Shown here: piece after piece, positions 11,646-20,909 of the stretch | Layout of the letters: each line of letters opens with the position of its first letter | How positions within the stretch are numbered: position 1 is the stretch's first letter | NCBI GenBank assembly: GCA_019648995.1 | Contig: BLXT01007816.1 | Location: forward strand, 1,019,891 to 1,046,397 | Direction: 5' to 3' | Origin: Plakobranchus ocellatus | Lineage: Eukaryota; Mollusca; Gastropoda; Plakobranchidae | DNA: 26,507 nucleotides | The notes under the pieces: model-generated | What the model saw: the letters and a program-made list of their open reading frames with translations, nothing else | What the model was told of the DNA's origin: nothing | Databases searched by the model: none | Program-made: the position numbers and the translations under genes

Positions 11646-12358
11646 GTAGAACAGAAATGGAAAATAACTAATTATATTACCCAAAATGTAAGTTTTAGAG
11701 AAATATATATGACTTTAGATAGTCAAATACACAGGGAGCTAAGGACATTTTGTGAATCACTGAAAACGACCATAAAAGAAGAACTGAGAAACGAAATAGG
11801 ATTTTCTAATGGCTAACTGAGAGAATGAAGAATTTTGTTAATAGCAAAAATTCTACGTATAAGTGGATCAGAATTTTGAAACAGGAAAAATGATATCAAT
11901 GTCTTTCACATAAAGAAAACGTTTTCTAAATTCTAACCATAAAAAGAAAGCTCCATAACAAGTATGTTTACGGACAAAAAGAGAAAAGAAGACTAAATCG
12001 TTATGAAATGACATGTCAATTTGAGAAATCAAGGGTTTCATCTTCATGGGAGCATTTCTTCAAGGGAGTTTAACTTAATTCCTCAAGGCATGCAGAGTTA
12101 AATGGTGCTCTTTTCTCAGCCGAATGAGCAAAAGGGATTGTTCAAAAATGTTTTCACTGCAAAAGCACTAGTCTTGAAGATTTCTAAATTAGGATGATCA
12201 GAAATATAGGGATAATAAGTATAGTTTAAAAAAAGTTTCGTCATCAACAACATGAACGGAAGCACATTGAACAGATTTCAGAGATCATTGAAAAAGTGTT
12301 GTACTAAATGCTTTCATATGTTTGAAATATGATCAAATTTGAATAAACAAACACTCAC
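11646..12358. other. Intron sequence of gene L, no separate gene
   Basis: A 62-codon open frame at 11628-11816 overlaps the LINE end and has no recognised domain. The stretches 12021-12135 and 12243-12262 align, reverse-complemented, with 17216-17320 and 16915-16935 in gene R. They are therefore duplicated intron rather than coding sequence. Confidence 0.6.
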
Positions 12359-12499
12359 CATTCTTGTCCATATTGAATTCGGCTGCAACATAGACATGCT
12401 TGTTTTTTTGCCGTTGGTCAATACAAGCTATTGTCACACAGTGAGAATCAACTTTAGTAGTCTCGTTGTACTTGTAACACTTTTCTTTGTAAAGGCATG
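12359..12499 (-). CDS. Gene L exon L2: four-cysteine module
   Basis: Internal exon of 141 bases, phase 1 at both ends. The acceptor is aaaaatctag (AG at 12501-12500) after a T-rich tract, and the donor is a strong aagaatg/gtgagt (GT at 12358-12357). It encodes 46 whole codons plus two split ones. The cysteines are spaced C-x5-C-x12-C-x4-C and the second is followed by Tyr-Lys. Exon R2 on the plus strand has exactly the same spacing, 16 of the first 34 residues identical, and a matching acceptor region (gtttttcat...atctag). Exon L1 ends with a similar module. Phase-1 cassettes with a cysteine two bases after the splice site are typical of extracellular modular proteins. Function unknown. Confidence 0.7.
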
Positions 12500-14009
12500 C
12501 TAGATTTTTATGAAAAACCGGTAACGTTGCAGAGTAGTTAAGTTAAACATAATAAGAATCTAGAACCTTTTTTCTTTTAGTTTCATTGATTCAATTTAGA
12601 TATCACTTGTTCTCTTGTTGAGAAAAATTGTATTCGTAGAGTAAAATAACATACTTTCATAAAGATTTCCTACAGTTAAAACCATAGTCCTTTTTTTGGT
12701 TGAGGTGGAACAAACGCAACTGGTGCTCTAAACAACAATAATTATATGCACTGTTTGGTACTCGTAAAGGCATTTGTTCGAGTTTTCCGCAATTTTCTTT
12801 CCCACATCACAATAATTATGTGCCCTTTAGGTACCCTCTTCTCCACTCAAGACAGAGGACCTGATATGAGAATATGTCTAACAGAGCATCTCATTTATTT
12901 AATATTATGTCCGATACAGTATCTGATATAATAATATCCAAAGATTAACCATATCATCATGATGTTGGAAAATATATATTTATCGTAATGTTCATAGGAA
13001 TATATCTGCCTTAGCAAATAAAGAGGAGTATCATCAGTGTTAACCCTATGGACGATACTGCTCTTTAATTTTCTACGGCAGATTTGTTCAAGATTGTAGT
13101 TTTTTAATGGAATATATGATAAATATTGCATTCGAAAAAAGTATGACAAGCCAATGAGCCCAAACTGAATATGTGGTGCAAGATAAGAGGCCTGAGGAAT
13201 ATCAGATATAATCAGAATTTAGGTCAATAAACTGTAATTTTCTTGCCCAGACCTGGCGTGGTAAATGTTCAAAAATACGATAAAAACTTATTTTCAGATT
13301 GAGGGCTATCGAGATCAGAAATAATGCATTCAATTATACTGAACAATGAATTGAAAGTGTCAACTCTATGAATCAATTATATTACGTGAAATTATGGACC
13401 TCTTTATATGTAGCAAAGGGGTGCTTTATATTAAATCACCCACTGTGTTATTAAAGAAGAAGTCGCCGTGTTTTGCAACTTTACTCCTAAATTTCGGTTT
13501 TATATTTCAAAAATTGACTTCTATACTTTAAGAAATAAGATAAGTAGGGAAAGATTTGTTGTTTAGTAATAATATTTTTGGACGACTGTAACTTAAAAAA
13601 ACGGTTTATTGTAAAAAGAAAAAAAAATACGCTTGCTGTTTTTGTACATTTTTAAATTTCATTTTCTTCAAGTTTGCATTTACTAGATTATCTAGTAGGT
13701 CTCAGTGGATTTCAACAAAATCAAAATCAGGTTTCATTGACTGCTATAGTTTCATGATGGTGAGTTAAGACTGTGAATCAACAGAATGATCCATGGCTTT
13801 GGCCGTAAATGAAAAGACAAGTGGCAACTGAAGTTTAGATCAGATAAATCCTTAAATTTGTCCGATTATTATAGTTTTGAAAAGGAAAAAATTAAAGAGA
13901 AAAATGAAAAACGACAAAAAACAAAGAAATGGTAAAGAGACATTTAGCAAAAAGAGAAGAAAGAGGGTAAATACATATTGCGAGATAATGGGATTTTGCC
14001 TGAATGAGA

Positions 14010-14177
14010 NNNNNNNNNNNNNNNNNNNNNNNNNNNNNNNNNNNNNNNNNNNNNNNNNNNNNNNNNNNNNNNNNNNNNNNNNNNNNNNNNNNNNNNNNNN
14101 NNNNNNNNNNNNNNNNNNNNNNNNNNNNNNNNNNNNNNNNNNNNNNNNNNNNNNNNNNNNNNNNNNNNNNNNNNNNN
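14010..14177. other. Assembly gap (168 N)
   Basis: A run of N. Open frames spanning it (13877-14194 plus, 13892-14185 minus, 14004-14216 plus) are artefacts. Confidence 1.
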
Positions 14178-14376
14178 GGGGGCACGTTTGTTAATTTATC
14201 AGCTTCTTCACCATGACAATGCTAAAATATATTTCGCATCATTATCTGAGCCAATAAATGTGAAAGCATACCGAATACTAATTTATATTTCCCTGTGTAG
14301 AAATTTCTCCTGCACTATGCAAAATTTCCTCTATTTTAATGTTTGCCATTCTTTTGTAATAAAATGGCGCACCATA

Positions 14377-14379
<3 letters not shown>

Positions 14380-14424
<45 letters not shown>

Positions 14425-14440
14425 ACGATCTCTCTCTCTT
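14380..14440. repeat. CT dinucleotide microsatellite
   Basis: About 21 TC units, a short interruption (taacga) and a few more TC units. It gives a spurious Ser-Leu repeat frame on the plus strand. Confidence 0.95.
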
Positions 14441-14858
14441 TTAACAACCTACTGAATTTATCTTATTCTTCTCCGAGATCTTTTTCCATGTAGTTTTGAT
14501 TTTCAAATGTGTGTTTATATGTCACTGCATCGTAAGAATGTATTTATGGCTTGTTTTTTTTTGTGTTTTGTTTTGAAACGATGTTTTCCAGGTTGATCAA
14601 TCAAGTGTCATTTGTTTACTATTGCAAAGTATTCTATTTCAAGCCTGTACATTTTTAAGTGATAATAAATTTAAAACGAAATTAACGCTCATCAAGATCA
14701 ACATCCAATTCAGTTAACAACCCTTTAAAATTTAACGCGTAAAGCTTTAATGTTATAATGTATAATGAAAATGATCAATGATTGTTAGCCGAATAAAAAA
14801 ACAACTAAACAGTAATGTGTAAATCTTACCCCATCCAATGTGTTGATCACTCTGTTAC

Positions 14859-15103
14859 CATTTTCTATTGCACATTTTCGGTGTTGACAAATATATGAAG
14901 ACCGGGTTATAAATTCATATCCAACTGGATAGCAACGATTGTCAAAATAGCATCCTAGAGGTTTTGGTGAGATAATGAACTGAAGTTTAATATTATTGTT
15001 GGGGCAAACACAGCCTGCAAACGGGACAGGGAGAATACACACAACATAAACAATGAGATACGACACGAACTTAAACAACAACCACTGTAAATGACTTTAT
15101 CAT
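14859..15103 (-). CDS. Gene L exon L1: signal-like start and six-cysteine region
   Basis: The 3' part (15014-14859) encodes 51 residues with cysteines spaced C-x-C-x17-C-x5-C-x14-C-x4-C, including Gly-Cys-Tyr-Phe-Asp-Asn-Arg-Cys-Tyr. The last four form the same module type as exon L2. The donor aaaatg/gtaaca (GT at 14858-14857) is phase 1 and fits L2; a stronger-looking gggg/gtaaga at 14829 is in the wrong phase for L2. Directly upstream the same frame encodes a hydrophobic run (Val-Ser-Tyr-Leu-Ile-Val-Tyr-Val-Val-Cys-Ile-Leu) and Pro-Phe-Ala-Gly, like a signal peptide and cleavage site. The ATG at 15103 is out of this frame because of 25 bases at 15052-15076 that are absent from the second copy at 19034. 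Either the start is broken, or an upstream exon splices in, for example at ccgtttgcag (AG 15016-15015). Coding status of the 3' part is fairly sure; the start is not. Confidence 0.6.
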
Positions 15104-15848
15104 TTCGACTGCACAAGAGGTTCACGCAATTAAAAAGCTGAACACCGGGGATAGGCGACAGAAAAACTATATTATCAAAAACAGATAAATATAAAAGAAG
15201 TAGGGAAGTTACACAAAGAAGAAGACAGATAGATACGAGGTGAGCTAAATACAAATGTTCACTCACGCAGGCGCGACAATACAATATAACCTGCTAGGGA
15301 TTACGAGATAAAGTTATTACACAATTAAATGAAGTTATTACAAAATAATCCACCCGCGAGGAAACTCTCCCTGAAAAACTACTTCATAGATCAAGAAAAA
15401 GCTTAAACAACCTCCACGTCTATCGCTCACACATGCACACACCTCTAACTACTTAATCCATGGACGATCCTGTCCGTAGAAGCTTGTTGAGGGCAGTAGG
15501 GAAAATTTCGAATGTTCAGGGATCAATAGTCCTCAGCTCGGACACGAGCATAGTTATTTCAGATTACAGTTATATCCAAGTGCAGTTATTTTAAACAGTT
15601 ATTACAAAGCTCCAGATCACCACCCCTTACGTGAGGGAAGCTAGGACAATAATAATCATGAAATTATTTGATACCACCATCTCCCAGGAGAAACATAAAC
15701 TCGTACACTTGCGCAGTCTTGCGCCAGCAGTCTGCATAGGCACACAGCCTCAAGCAAAATACAAATACAAGCTGCCGCTTCTATGCCGTGATAAAGTGGT
15801 ATAAACCCAGATACAAAGGGTCGTAGAAATTATAACAGATATCTCCTG
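15005..15848. repeat. Duplicated segment, copy 1: exon L1 start plus 5' flank
   Basis: Matches 19034-19801 in the same orientation over most of its length, with indels. Shared landmarks include caaacacagcctg, gaatacacacaacataaac, accggggataggcgacaga, aataatccaccc, ttacgtgagggaagctag and cttgcgcagtcttg. Read from gene L, it covers the signal-peptide region and about 750 bases upstream. Either it is a duplicated promoter plus first exon, or it is a mobile element whose end supplied the start of exon L1. A plus-strand TATAAAAG at about 15190-15197 is matched by TATATAAAG in the other copy. Confidence 0.75.
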
Positions 15849-16264
15849 TAAATCTGAATTGGACGATCACCCATGTTCTGAACTTTCAAATGTATAGGCA
15901 TAAATTTCCGTTTTAGAATTGTTTACATTGACGAGGCCATAGTGATACATTGTTCCATAACTTTCTTTCAGGGCTCCATTGGAAGCGAAGGCCTAAATTC
16001 TAGCTTTAGATAATATAAATCAAGGCGTTAATGTCTGGATCTAGATTGAAGGCCTTATTATAACTTCAGGTCCGCTTGAATCCTGATCTACACTAGCAGG
16101 AATTCGTTCTTTCAATCGTTCAGGATATTTTCGTGATAAAGGGAAACTTCGGCATGTCATTTATTTCATGCAGCGCGCATATTATTCAAATCTAGATTCT
16201 AGAGTTCCCATAAATCTAAATGTTTAGAGCGGCAACTCATGTCGACATTTGGATTATTTGTAGT

Positions 16265-16337
<73 letters not shown>

Positions 16338-16404
16338 CTTATCCGTTTTTCTCTTTTTCTTTTCTTTGAATCATGGTGATGGGGTTCCACTCAACCGTTC
16401 GTAG
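15849..16404. other. Divergent intergenic region between genes L and R
   Basis: No convincing exon. It contains short tctaga-rich motifs (near 16040 and 16190), an acceptor-like ctttctttcag near 15970 followed by a short frame, and the CT/CTTT microsatellite at 16267-16337. A first exon with a signal peptide for gene R was looked for here and not found. Confidence 0.5.
16267..16337. repeat. CT then CTTT microsatellite
   Basis: About 26 CT units followed by four CTTT units, then more T/C-rich sequence to about 16366. As a long pyrimidine tract just upstream of candidate exon R1 it could aid splicing there. The antisense Arg-Glu repeat frame is spurious. Confidence 0.95.
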
Positions 16405-16413
16405 AACGGTTTA

Positions 16414-16454
16414 TATAGCAACTAGTTTTCAAAAAGACCGAAACAGTTGCTATA
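16414..16454. repeat. Perfect 10-base inverted repeat (hairpin)
   Basis: tatagcaact (16414-16423) is exactly complementary to agttgctata (16445-16454) across a 21-base loop. Five further pairs (agaac 16403-16407 with gttct 16458-16462) can extend it past an internal bulge. It may be the remnant of a small inverted-repeat element; it overlaps candidate exon R1. Confidence 0.6.
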
Positions 16455-16541
16455 ATTGTTCTCGGCCTTTGTACCAGTTAAGCTTGTGTTACCGCAGGGA
16501 AAAACACAGATGTTATGTTTACTCTAAAGATTTTGATAAAG
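16419..16541 (+). CDS. Gene R candidate exon R1
   Basis: A candidate internal exon, phase 1 at both ends, opening after atatag (AG at 16417-16418) downstream of a long pyrimidine tract, or at 16405 after cgtag in another phase. The donor is gataaag/gtatgt (GT 16542-16543). The 40 codons contain four cysteines (C-x2-C-x9-C-x6-C) and end Cys-Tyr-Val-Tyr-Ser-Lys-Asp-Phe-Asp-Lys. This can be aligned loosely with the Cys-Tyr ... Arg-Cys-Tyr ... Phe part of exon L1, but the last cysteine pair is missing. It sits 134 bases upstream of exon R2. The Tyr-Ser-Lys-x-Phe-Asp-Lys string also resembles RT motif A, and a hairpin overlaps its start. It may not be an exon. Confidence 0.3.
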
Positions 16542-16675
16542 GTATGTTTTCTTAATATAATCATAAGTAGAAGTTACCAAAAAAGCACACAGCAACTCAA
16601 CCAGTGAATTTCCAAAAAAAGCTTGCAGACTACATTAATGAAAACAAATTTCCTGTTTTTGTCATGACTATCTAG

Positions 16676-16834
16676 AATGTCTTTATTAAGGAAAGTGTTA
16701 CAAGAAGGGCGAGAAATTGAAAATTGAATCTTATTGCGTCACAATGCGTTGCGTGGGAGAACGTGCGCAAATGAAGTTGCCCCGATATTATCACCAAAAA
16801 ACTCTTCCAGCCAAATTCGTGCTGTACAAGCATG
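16676..16834 (+). pseudogene. Gene R exon R2: four-cysteine module with an in-frame stop
   Basis: Internal exon of 159 bases, phase 1 at both ends, homologous to exon L2. The acceptor is strong (tttgtcatgactatctag, AG 16674-16675) and the donor is catg/gtgagt (GT 16835-16836), almost the same as the L2 donor. Cysteine spacing C-x5-C-x12-C-x4-C is identical to L2, and Cys-Val-Thr-x-x-Cys is shared. The fourth codon of the frame is TAA (16687-16689), where L2 has a lysine codon. All other codons are open, and the exon ends in Tyr-Lys-His plus a split Gly. Either gene R is a recent pseudogene, or the base is a sequencing error, or the exon is skipped. The otherwise intact frame suggests the loss is recent. 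Confidence 0.7.
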
Positions 16835-17399
16835 GTGAGTTTTGAACAAAAGTACATTTTATTTCAACTTTTTATATAACATTTTTACGATAGTCTTAGA
16901 AAACTTTTCGATGGGCTTACGTTCATGGTGTTGAGTAAACACAAAGCATTTGCAAGACGTAAATTTTTAAGAAAAGAGGCTTAGGAAGCACACGAACTTT
17001 CGAATGTATCATCACCTTAACTTTGGCGAGGATGGCCTTTAACGTCTATCTCCACAGAAAGGCACTGTGGACTTTTTTCCACACTAACTAATGCTTGCGC
17101 CTGTTGATCTTTGCCCTTTTTTTACACTGAAATTATTGCTTCTGCACTACTGATCAGTTCCCAATGTGGAAATCTCAAAGTAATTTTTCAGTTAATTTTT
17201 GTATCCCTCTACATCCTTTTTGCTGAGAGGAGGATATAATTTAACTTTGCATGCCTTGGCGAATTGAAGGAAACCCTGATGAAGGAACGCTCTTATTAAA
17301 ATGAAATCCTGTATTTTCTCCTTAGTGTGTAATTTCCCAACTTCTTCTTTTTAGTTAACATTGATAACATGAGACAATAGCTTCTGGTTTTTTCTGGCA

Positions 17400-18403
17400 T
17401 CGATTGTTTGTGTAATATTGGCATATTTGTCTCTTCATGCGCCATGTCTGGAACAGACTTTGGCGGTCATACTCCTCCACCTAGGCCTATTCTCAGTAAA
17501 AGTTTTTTTATTAACTATTAACCATGAATTGAGATTTTCAATAAAGGTTATTCTCTGTCTAACTCTATTGCTTTTGCATTCAATCTTTCCAGTGATTGTT
17601 AAATGTTCTAAATCGTTGTCTCATAGTTTTAGTTAATGGTCGCTAAAGTTAAGCCTTTTTCAGTACTGATTCATTGGACTTTTTACCTCTATGATATCCT
17701 CTTCATTCGTTTTATTATCCATATCTTCACTCATTTGTTAATTTTCCGATTCTCTCTTCCTTATAGCACACATCTCATGTTTTTATCATCTTTTTTTTCT
17801 TTTTTTTTCGGTGACTATGCTTATGTTTCTGTTTGAATGTATCTTGGCCATGACTATTCTTTTTCTTCTTTCACTTAGGCATCTACCATCTCATGTTATC
17901 CAGTGGTATTTTAATTTTATAATAAATTTTTAATGTTTTTCTGCTTTGCTATTCAGATTGCATTTGGGATTTTAGAATTTCTATGAGATTACCTTTTATT
18001 CCGTTATTTTACCCATTCAAAGGCATACCTATTCTTTTGCTCTCTAAAACAAGATAATCTAAAAGATTGTATAGTTGCTGTATCACTATGTACATCATAT
18101 GAGAAGTTTTTTCCATTTACTTCAAAGCCAGAATTATCCTCTAAATCTGTTAAGATTAAGTCACTATATAACTTAAAAAGATCAAGAGACATTACACATA
18201 CATCACACCCTCACATCTCTTTTCATGAATTGCATAAGCGTTTGATACAAGTATAGGCTTCTCTCTGATCTTTTCTATCAATAGCTAATTTTTCCAACAT
18301 ACGAAATATCGTCCATGTTTTACTTTGTCAAAGGCCTCAAACTAATCAATAAGTTAGAGATAGAGGTCTTTTTACATTTCTATACATCTTTTCAAATATT
18401 AAT
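17400..18403 (-). mobile_element. LINE fragment f: RT to 3' end, minus strand
   Basis: The reverse strand carries a degraded RT motif A region (gaggcctttgacaaagtaaa near 18330), then Asp-Leu-Phe-Lys-Leu-Tyr-Ser-Asp-Leu-Ile-Leu (about 18155-18190), Phe-Glu-Val-Asn-Gly-Lys-Asn, and a decayed motif C region near 18080. It continues to the 3' end with gtctgttccagacatgg near 17440. Stops and frameshifts throughout. It abuts fragment g head to head at about 18404. Confidence 0.75.
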
Positions 18404-18975
18404 AGAAAAGAGGGAAATACTAAACAGATGGTCAGAATATGTTGAGGATCTTTTTTAAGATGATAGGTGCAAAAACCCAAAATAAAGAAAAAAAAAAAAG
18501 AAGGCCCAACTATCCTTAAAGAAGAAATAGAAGCAGCAGTAAAAAAAAAATGAAAAGTGGGAAAAGCTACAGGACCAGATAATATACCAGTAGAAATAAA
18601 TAAAGTTTTAGATGATTTTGGAATAGATCTGACAACAAAACTTCTTAATGCAATATACGATAGTGGATATCATGGACAGATGAAAAGTCAAATGAATTGG
18701 TTCTGAAAGAGGCTAATCTTGAGCGATTAAAACCATTAGAGAGAGGCAACTACAATTTTTAGGTCATATTTGCCGACATAAGGGTTCAGAACACTTAGCA
18801 ATCACTGGAAAGATTGAAGGCAAACGCAGTAGAGGTAGACAGAGAATAAGTTTTATTGAAAATCTTAAGTCATGGGCAATATGCAAGGGTAGCAATAACA
18901 ACTTTATAAGGTTAATTGTAATTGGCCCCAAAATGTCTGTTCCAGACAAGGTAACTGATGATGATGATGATGCAC
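18404..18975 (+). mobile_element. LINE fragment g: internally deleted copy with 3' GAT tail
   Basis: Starts with Arg-Arg-Glu-Ile-Leu-Asn-Arg-Trp-Ser-Glu-Tyr-like sequence (near 18410) and the pre-RT region (agctacaggaccagataatatacc near 18565). At about 18668 it jumps straight to the C-terminal region (atatcatggacagatgaaaag), losing the whole RT core. The end is well preserved: His-Lys-Gly-Ser-Glu-His-Leu-Ala-Ile-Thr-Gly-Lys-Ile-Glu-Gly then Ser-Arg-Gly-Arg-Gln-Arg (about 18777-18842) and a Val-Pro-Asp end at 18940. It finishes in a short GAT repeat (18955-18972), a 3' tail type known for RTE/CR1-like elements. Confidence 0.8.
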
Positions 18976-19033
18976 CTTTTCGGGGAATATTTTGTTTCTA
19001 GTATCTTCATCAGCCATGAAGCCGAACTGATGT

Positions 19034-19801
19034 CAAACACAGCCTGTCAATAGGACAGCGAGAATACACACAACATAAACAATAACCACTGTAAATAACT
19101 TAATCACATCACAAGAGATTCACACAAGTAAAAGGCAGAACACCGGGGATAGGCGACAGAAGAAACTATATTATCAATACAGATAAATATATAAAGAAGG
19201 AGGAAAGTCACACAAAAAAGAAGACAGATAGATTCGAGGTGAGCCAAATACAAATGTCCACGCACGCAGTTATTACAAAAATAATCCACCCACGAGGAAC
19301 TCTCCCCGAAAAACTACTTCATAGATCAATAAGACTTATAGATACAACCCCCACTCTAATCACACGCACGTGCACACGCTTCTAACTACTTAACCCATCG
19401 ACGATCCTCCTCCGTAGAAGCTTGTCGAGAGCAGTAGGGTAAATCTCAATGGTCACGGAATGTTCATATATTTATGTCCTCGGCTCTGACACGAACAGTG
19501 TTAATGAAATCACGATTTCTCATATAAAGTTATAATAATCATAGTTCTTTAATACACCCAAAGGTCTAGATCACTAGCCCTTACGTGAGGGAAGCTAGTA
19601 CAATAATAATCATAAAGTTATTTGATACCACCATTTCACAGGAGAAACATTAATTCGTAGACTTGCGCAGTCTTGTGCCAGCAGTCTGGATAGGCACACA
19701 GCCTCAAGCAAAATACAAATACAATTCGCCGCTTCTTTGCGGTAATGAAGTGGTATCCACCCGGTTACATAGGGTCGTATAAAATTAAAACATATCTCCT
19801 G
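19034..19801. repeat. Duplicated segment, copy 2 (inside the gene R intron)
   Basis: Second copy of 15005-15848, same orientation, lacking about 20 bases around 19268 and other small stretches. On the minus strand it carries a degenerate signal-peptide start: GTG at 19107-19105 in the place of ATG, then Ile-Lys-Leu-Phe-Thr-Val-Val-Ile-Val-Tyr-Val-Val-Cys-Ile-Leu in one open frame through Gly-Cys-Val to TGA near 19038. The rest of the exon is not recognisable. It is therefore a dead, displaced copy of the gene L 5' end, or a copy of a mobile element. Bases 19802-20056 may belong to the same unit but have no partner in copy 1; read on the minus strand they begin TGTTGGGA, an LTR-like start. Confidence 0.7.
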
Positions 19802-20056
19802 AAGTCGAAAAATCCGCTACAACCTGCAGCCAGGACTGTCCACGACTGTTCAGTGCAAAGAATAGAACAAGAATGATCCACTGCTCCAGGGATCCCGCCA
19901 GTGTGCAGCTCCGTCCAAACTTGCCGTTGTCACGTGGCCTAACCAACGAATCACAACGCACACACTAAATTAATGACGTAAAACACAACCACACTCCCGC
20001 TACACTAAATACCGAACTATGCCCAGCTAAAATAAAAACATAACTTCACTAGTCCC

Positions 20057-20909
20057 AACAGAACCCTTGAAAAGGAGTCATTGTAGCTTTAAAATGGCTC
20101 TGTAATTCTAATGCCCTATGACAAAATACTTTTCATACATCTTGTAGTCTTAATATTTTCTTTCGTTCAAATAAAGTTTGAAATTTTTCATCTCCTCATC
20201 AAATGAATTCACCCTTCAAAAACGTGTGATTAAAAGTTTTGTTCTCGGAAAAAAAAACCCAAAAACGCCAGATGATTACCTCTTGAGCTATGTTGTTTTC
20301 AGCTCTATTCTTTACCAAACTAAGCAAGAAAATAACCTCATTTGTTTCTTCTCCTCGGCAATCTACTTCACACTTGAACTGACTATTTGCATTTTTAGTT
20401 CTTACACGTTGTTTTAGCTTTCATTGTGTCTTAAACGGATCATCTAGTTTTTTTTACAGCTGTCAGTCTAACAGCGCCTTTACTTATTTTCAGATATTTT
20501 TACCTATGGCTTTTCTTCACATGAAGTATTTATTCATGCTGTTTTTCATACTCATTAACTCTCAGTTTTAATGCAAAATGTTTACATCCATTAAGATTTC
20601 AATGACAGCATCTTGTGCCGATAAGCAACATTCATCTTGTTATCAATAGCAGTACATAATTATATATGAGTAGCTCAAAGTTGCGAATTATAAATGCAAT
20701 GTTAACTTTGATCACCTTTTATCACTTTTATATAGAACTTCGTGTAGATCTCGCATTATCATCAACTATTTATTAGAATGAAGCACTTCAAATTGTTCAC
20801 CAACAATAAGATGTATGTTTTTTTTTCCAAATATAAAAATCAAATAAGTTATGACATTTGAAAATTTAAAACTTCATTTCTTCAATAAAATAGTTACCTT
20901 TTCTTACAG
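20057..20909. other. Intron end of gene R, no separate gene
   Basis: AT-rich with two 55 to 79-codon open frames on opposite strands at 20178-20417 that have no recognisable domain. A signal-peptide-like Met-Lys-Tyr-Leu-Phe frame near 20520 ends in TAA after 16 codons without a donor. It ends in a strong pyrimidine tract and ttacag, the acceptor of exon R3. Confidence 0.5.

Larger units (their letters stand above)
7095..12358 (-). other. Gene L intron 2 (L2 to L3), filled with LINE copies
   Basis: Predicted intron of about 5.3 kb with GT at 12358-12357 and AG at 7096-7095. It contains LINE fragments c, d and e, a 73-base tandem repeat and a TTG/TTA microsatellite. The parts near 12243-12262 and 12021-12135 align in inverted orientation with the start of the gene R intron. 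At 7301-7370 on the plus strand there is an acceptor-like and donor-like pair around an open 23-codon stretch; I see no reason to call it an exon. Confidence 0.5.
12500..14858 (-). other. Gene L intron 1 (L1 to L2)
   Basis: Predicted intron of about 2.4 kb between the L1 donor and the L2 acceptor. It includes the scaffold gap at 14010-14177, a CT microsatellite at about 14380-14440 and AT-rich sequence. Open frames of 61 to 101 codons in it span the gap, translate the CT repeat or have no domain. Because of the gap, a missing exon cannot be excluded. Confidence 0.45.
16835..20909 (+). other. Gene R long intron (R2 to R3) with nested repeats
   Basis: Predicted intron of about 4.1 kb, GT at 16835-16836 and AG at 20908-20909. 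Its first 500 bases align in pieces with the gene L intron in inverted order (16915-16935 with 12243-12262; 17216-17320 with 12021-12135). It then holds LINE fragments f and g, the second copy of the exon L1/5' flank segment (antisense to gene R), and AT-rich sequence at 20057-20909 with no gene that I can support. Confidence 0.5.

Noticed and set aside
13877..14216. Open frames spanning the N gap
   Set aside because: They consist mostly of unknown residues and carry no evidence.
14955..15284. 109-codon minus-strand frame rich in Leu and Cys, with a similar frame at 19104-19289
   Set aside because: It lies in the duplicated segment. The two frames are alike because the DNA is duplicated, start codons are TTG-type, and the frame conflicts with exon L1.
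16199..16390. Minus-strand frame with Arg-Glu repeats
   Set aside because: Translation of the CT microsatellite.
18994..19013. Minus-strand ctgatgaag...gaaac string resembling a hammerhead ribozyme core
   Set aside because: The central stem would have only two base pairs plus an unpaired base, and I find no partners for the other two helices.
20500..20575. Signal-peptide-like plus-strand frame (Met-Lys-Tyr-Leu-Phe-Met-Leu) upstream of exon R3
   Set aside because: It ends in TAA after 16 codons and has no donor site near its end.
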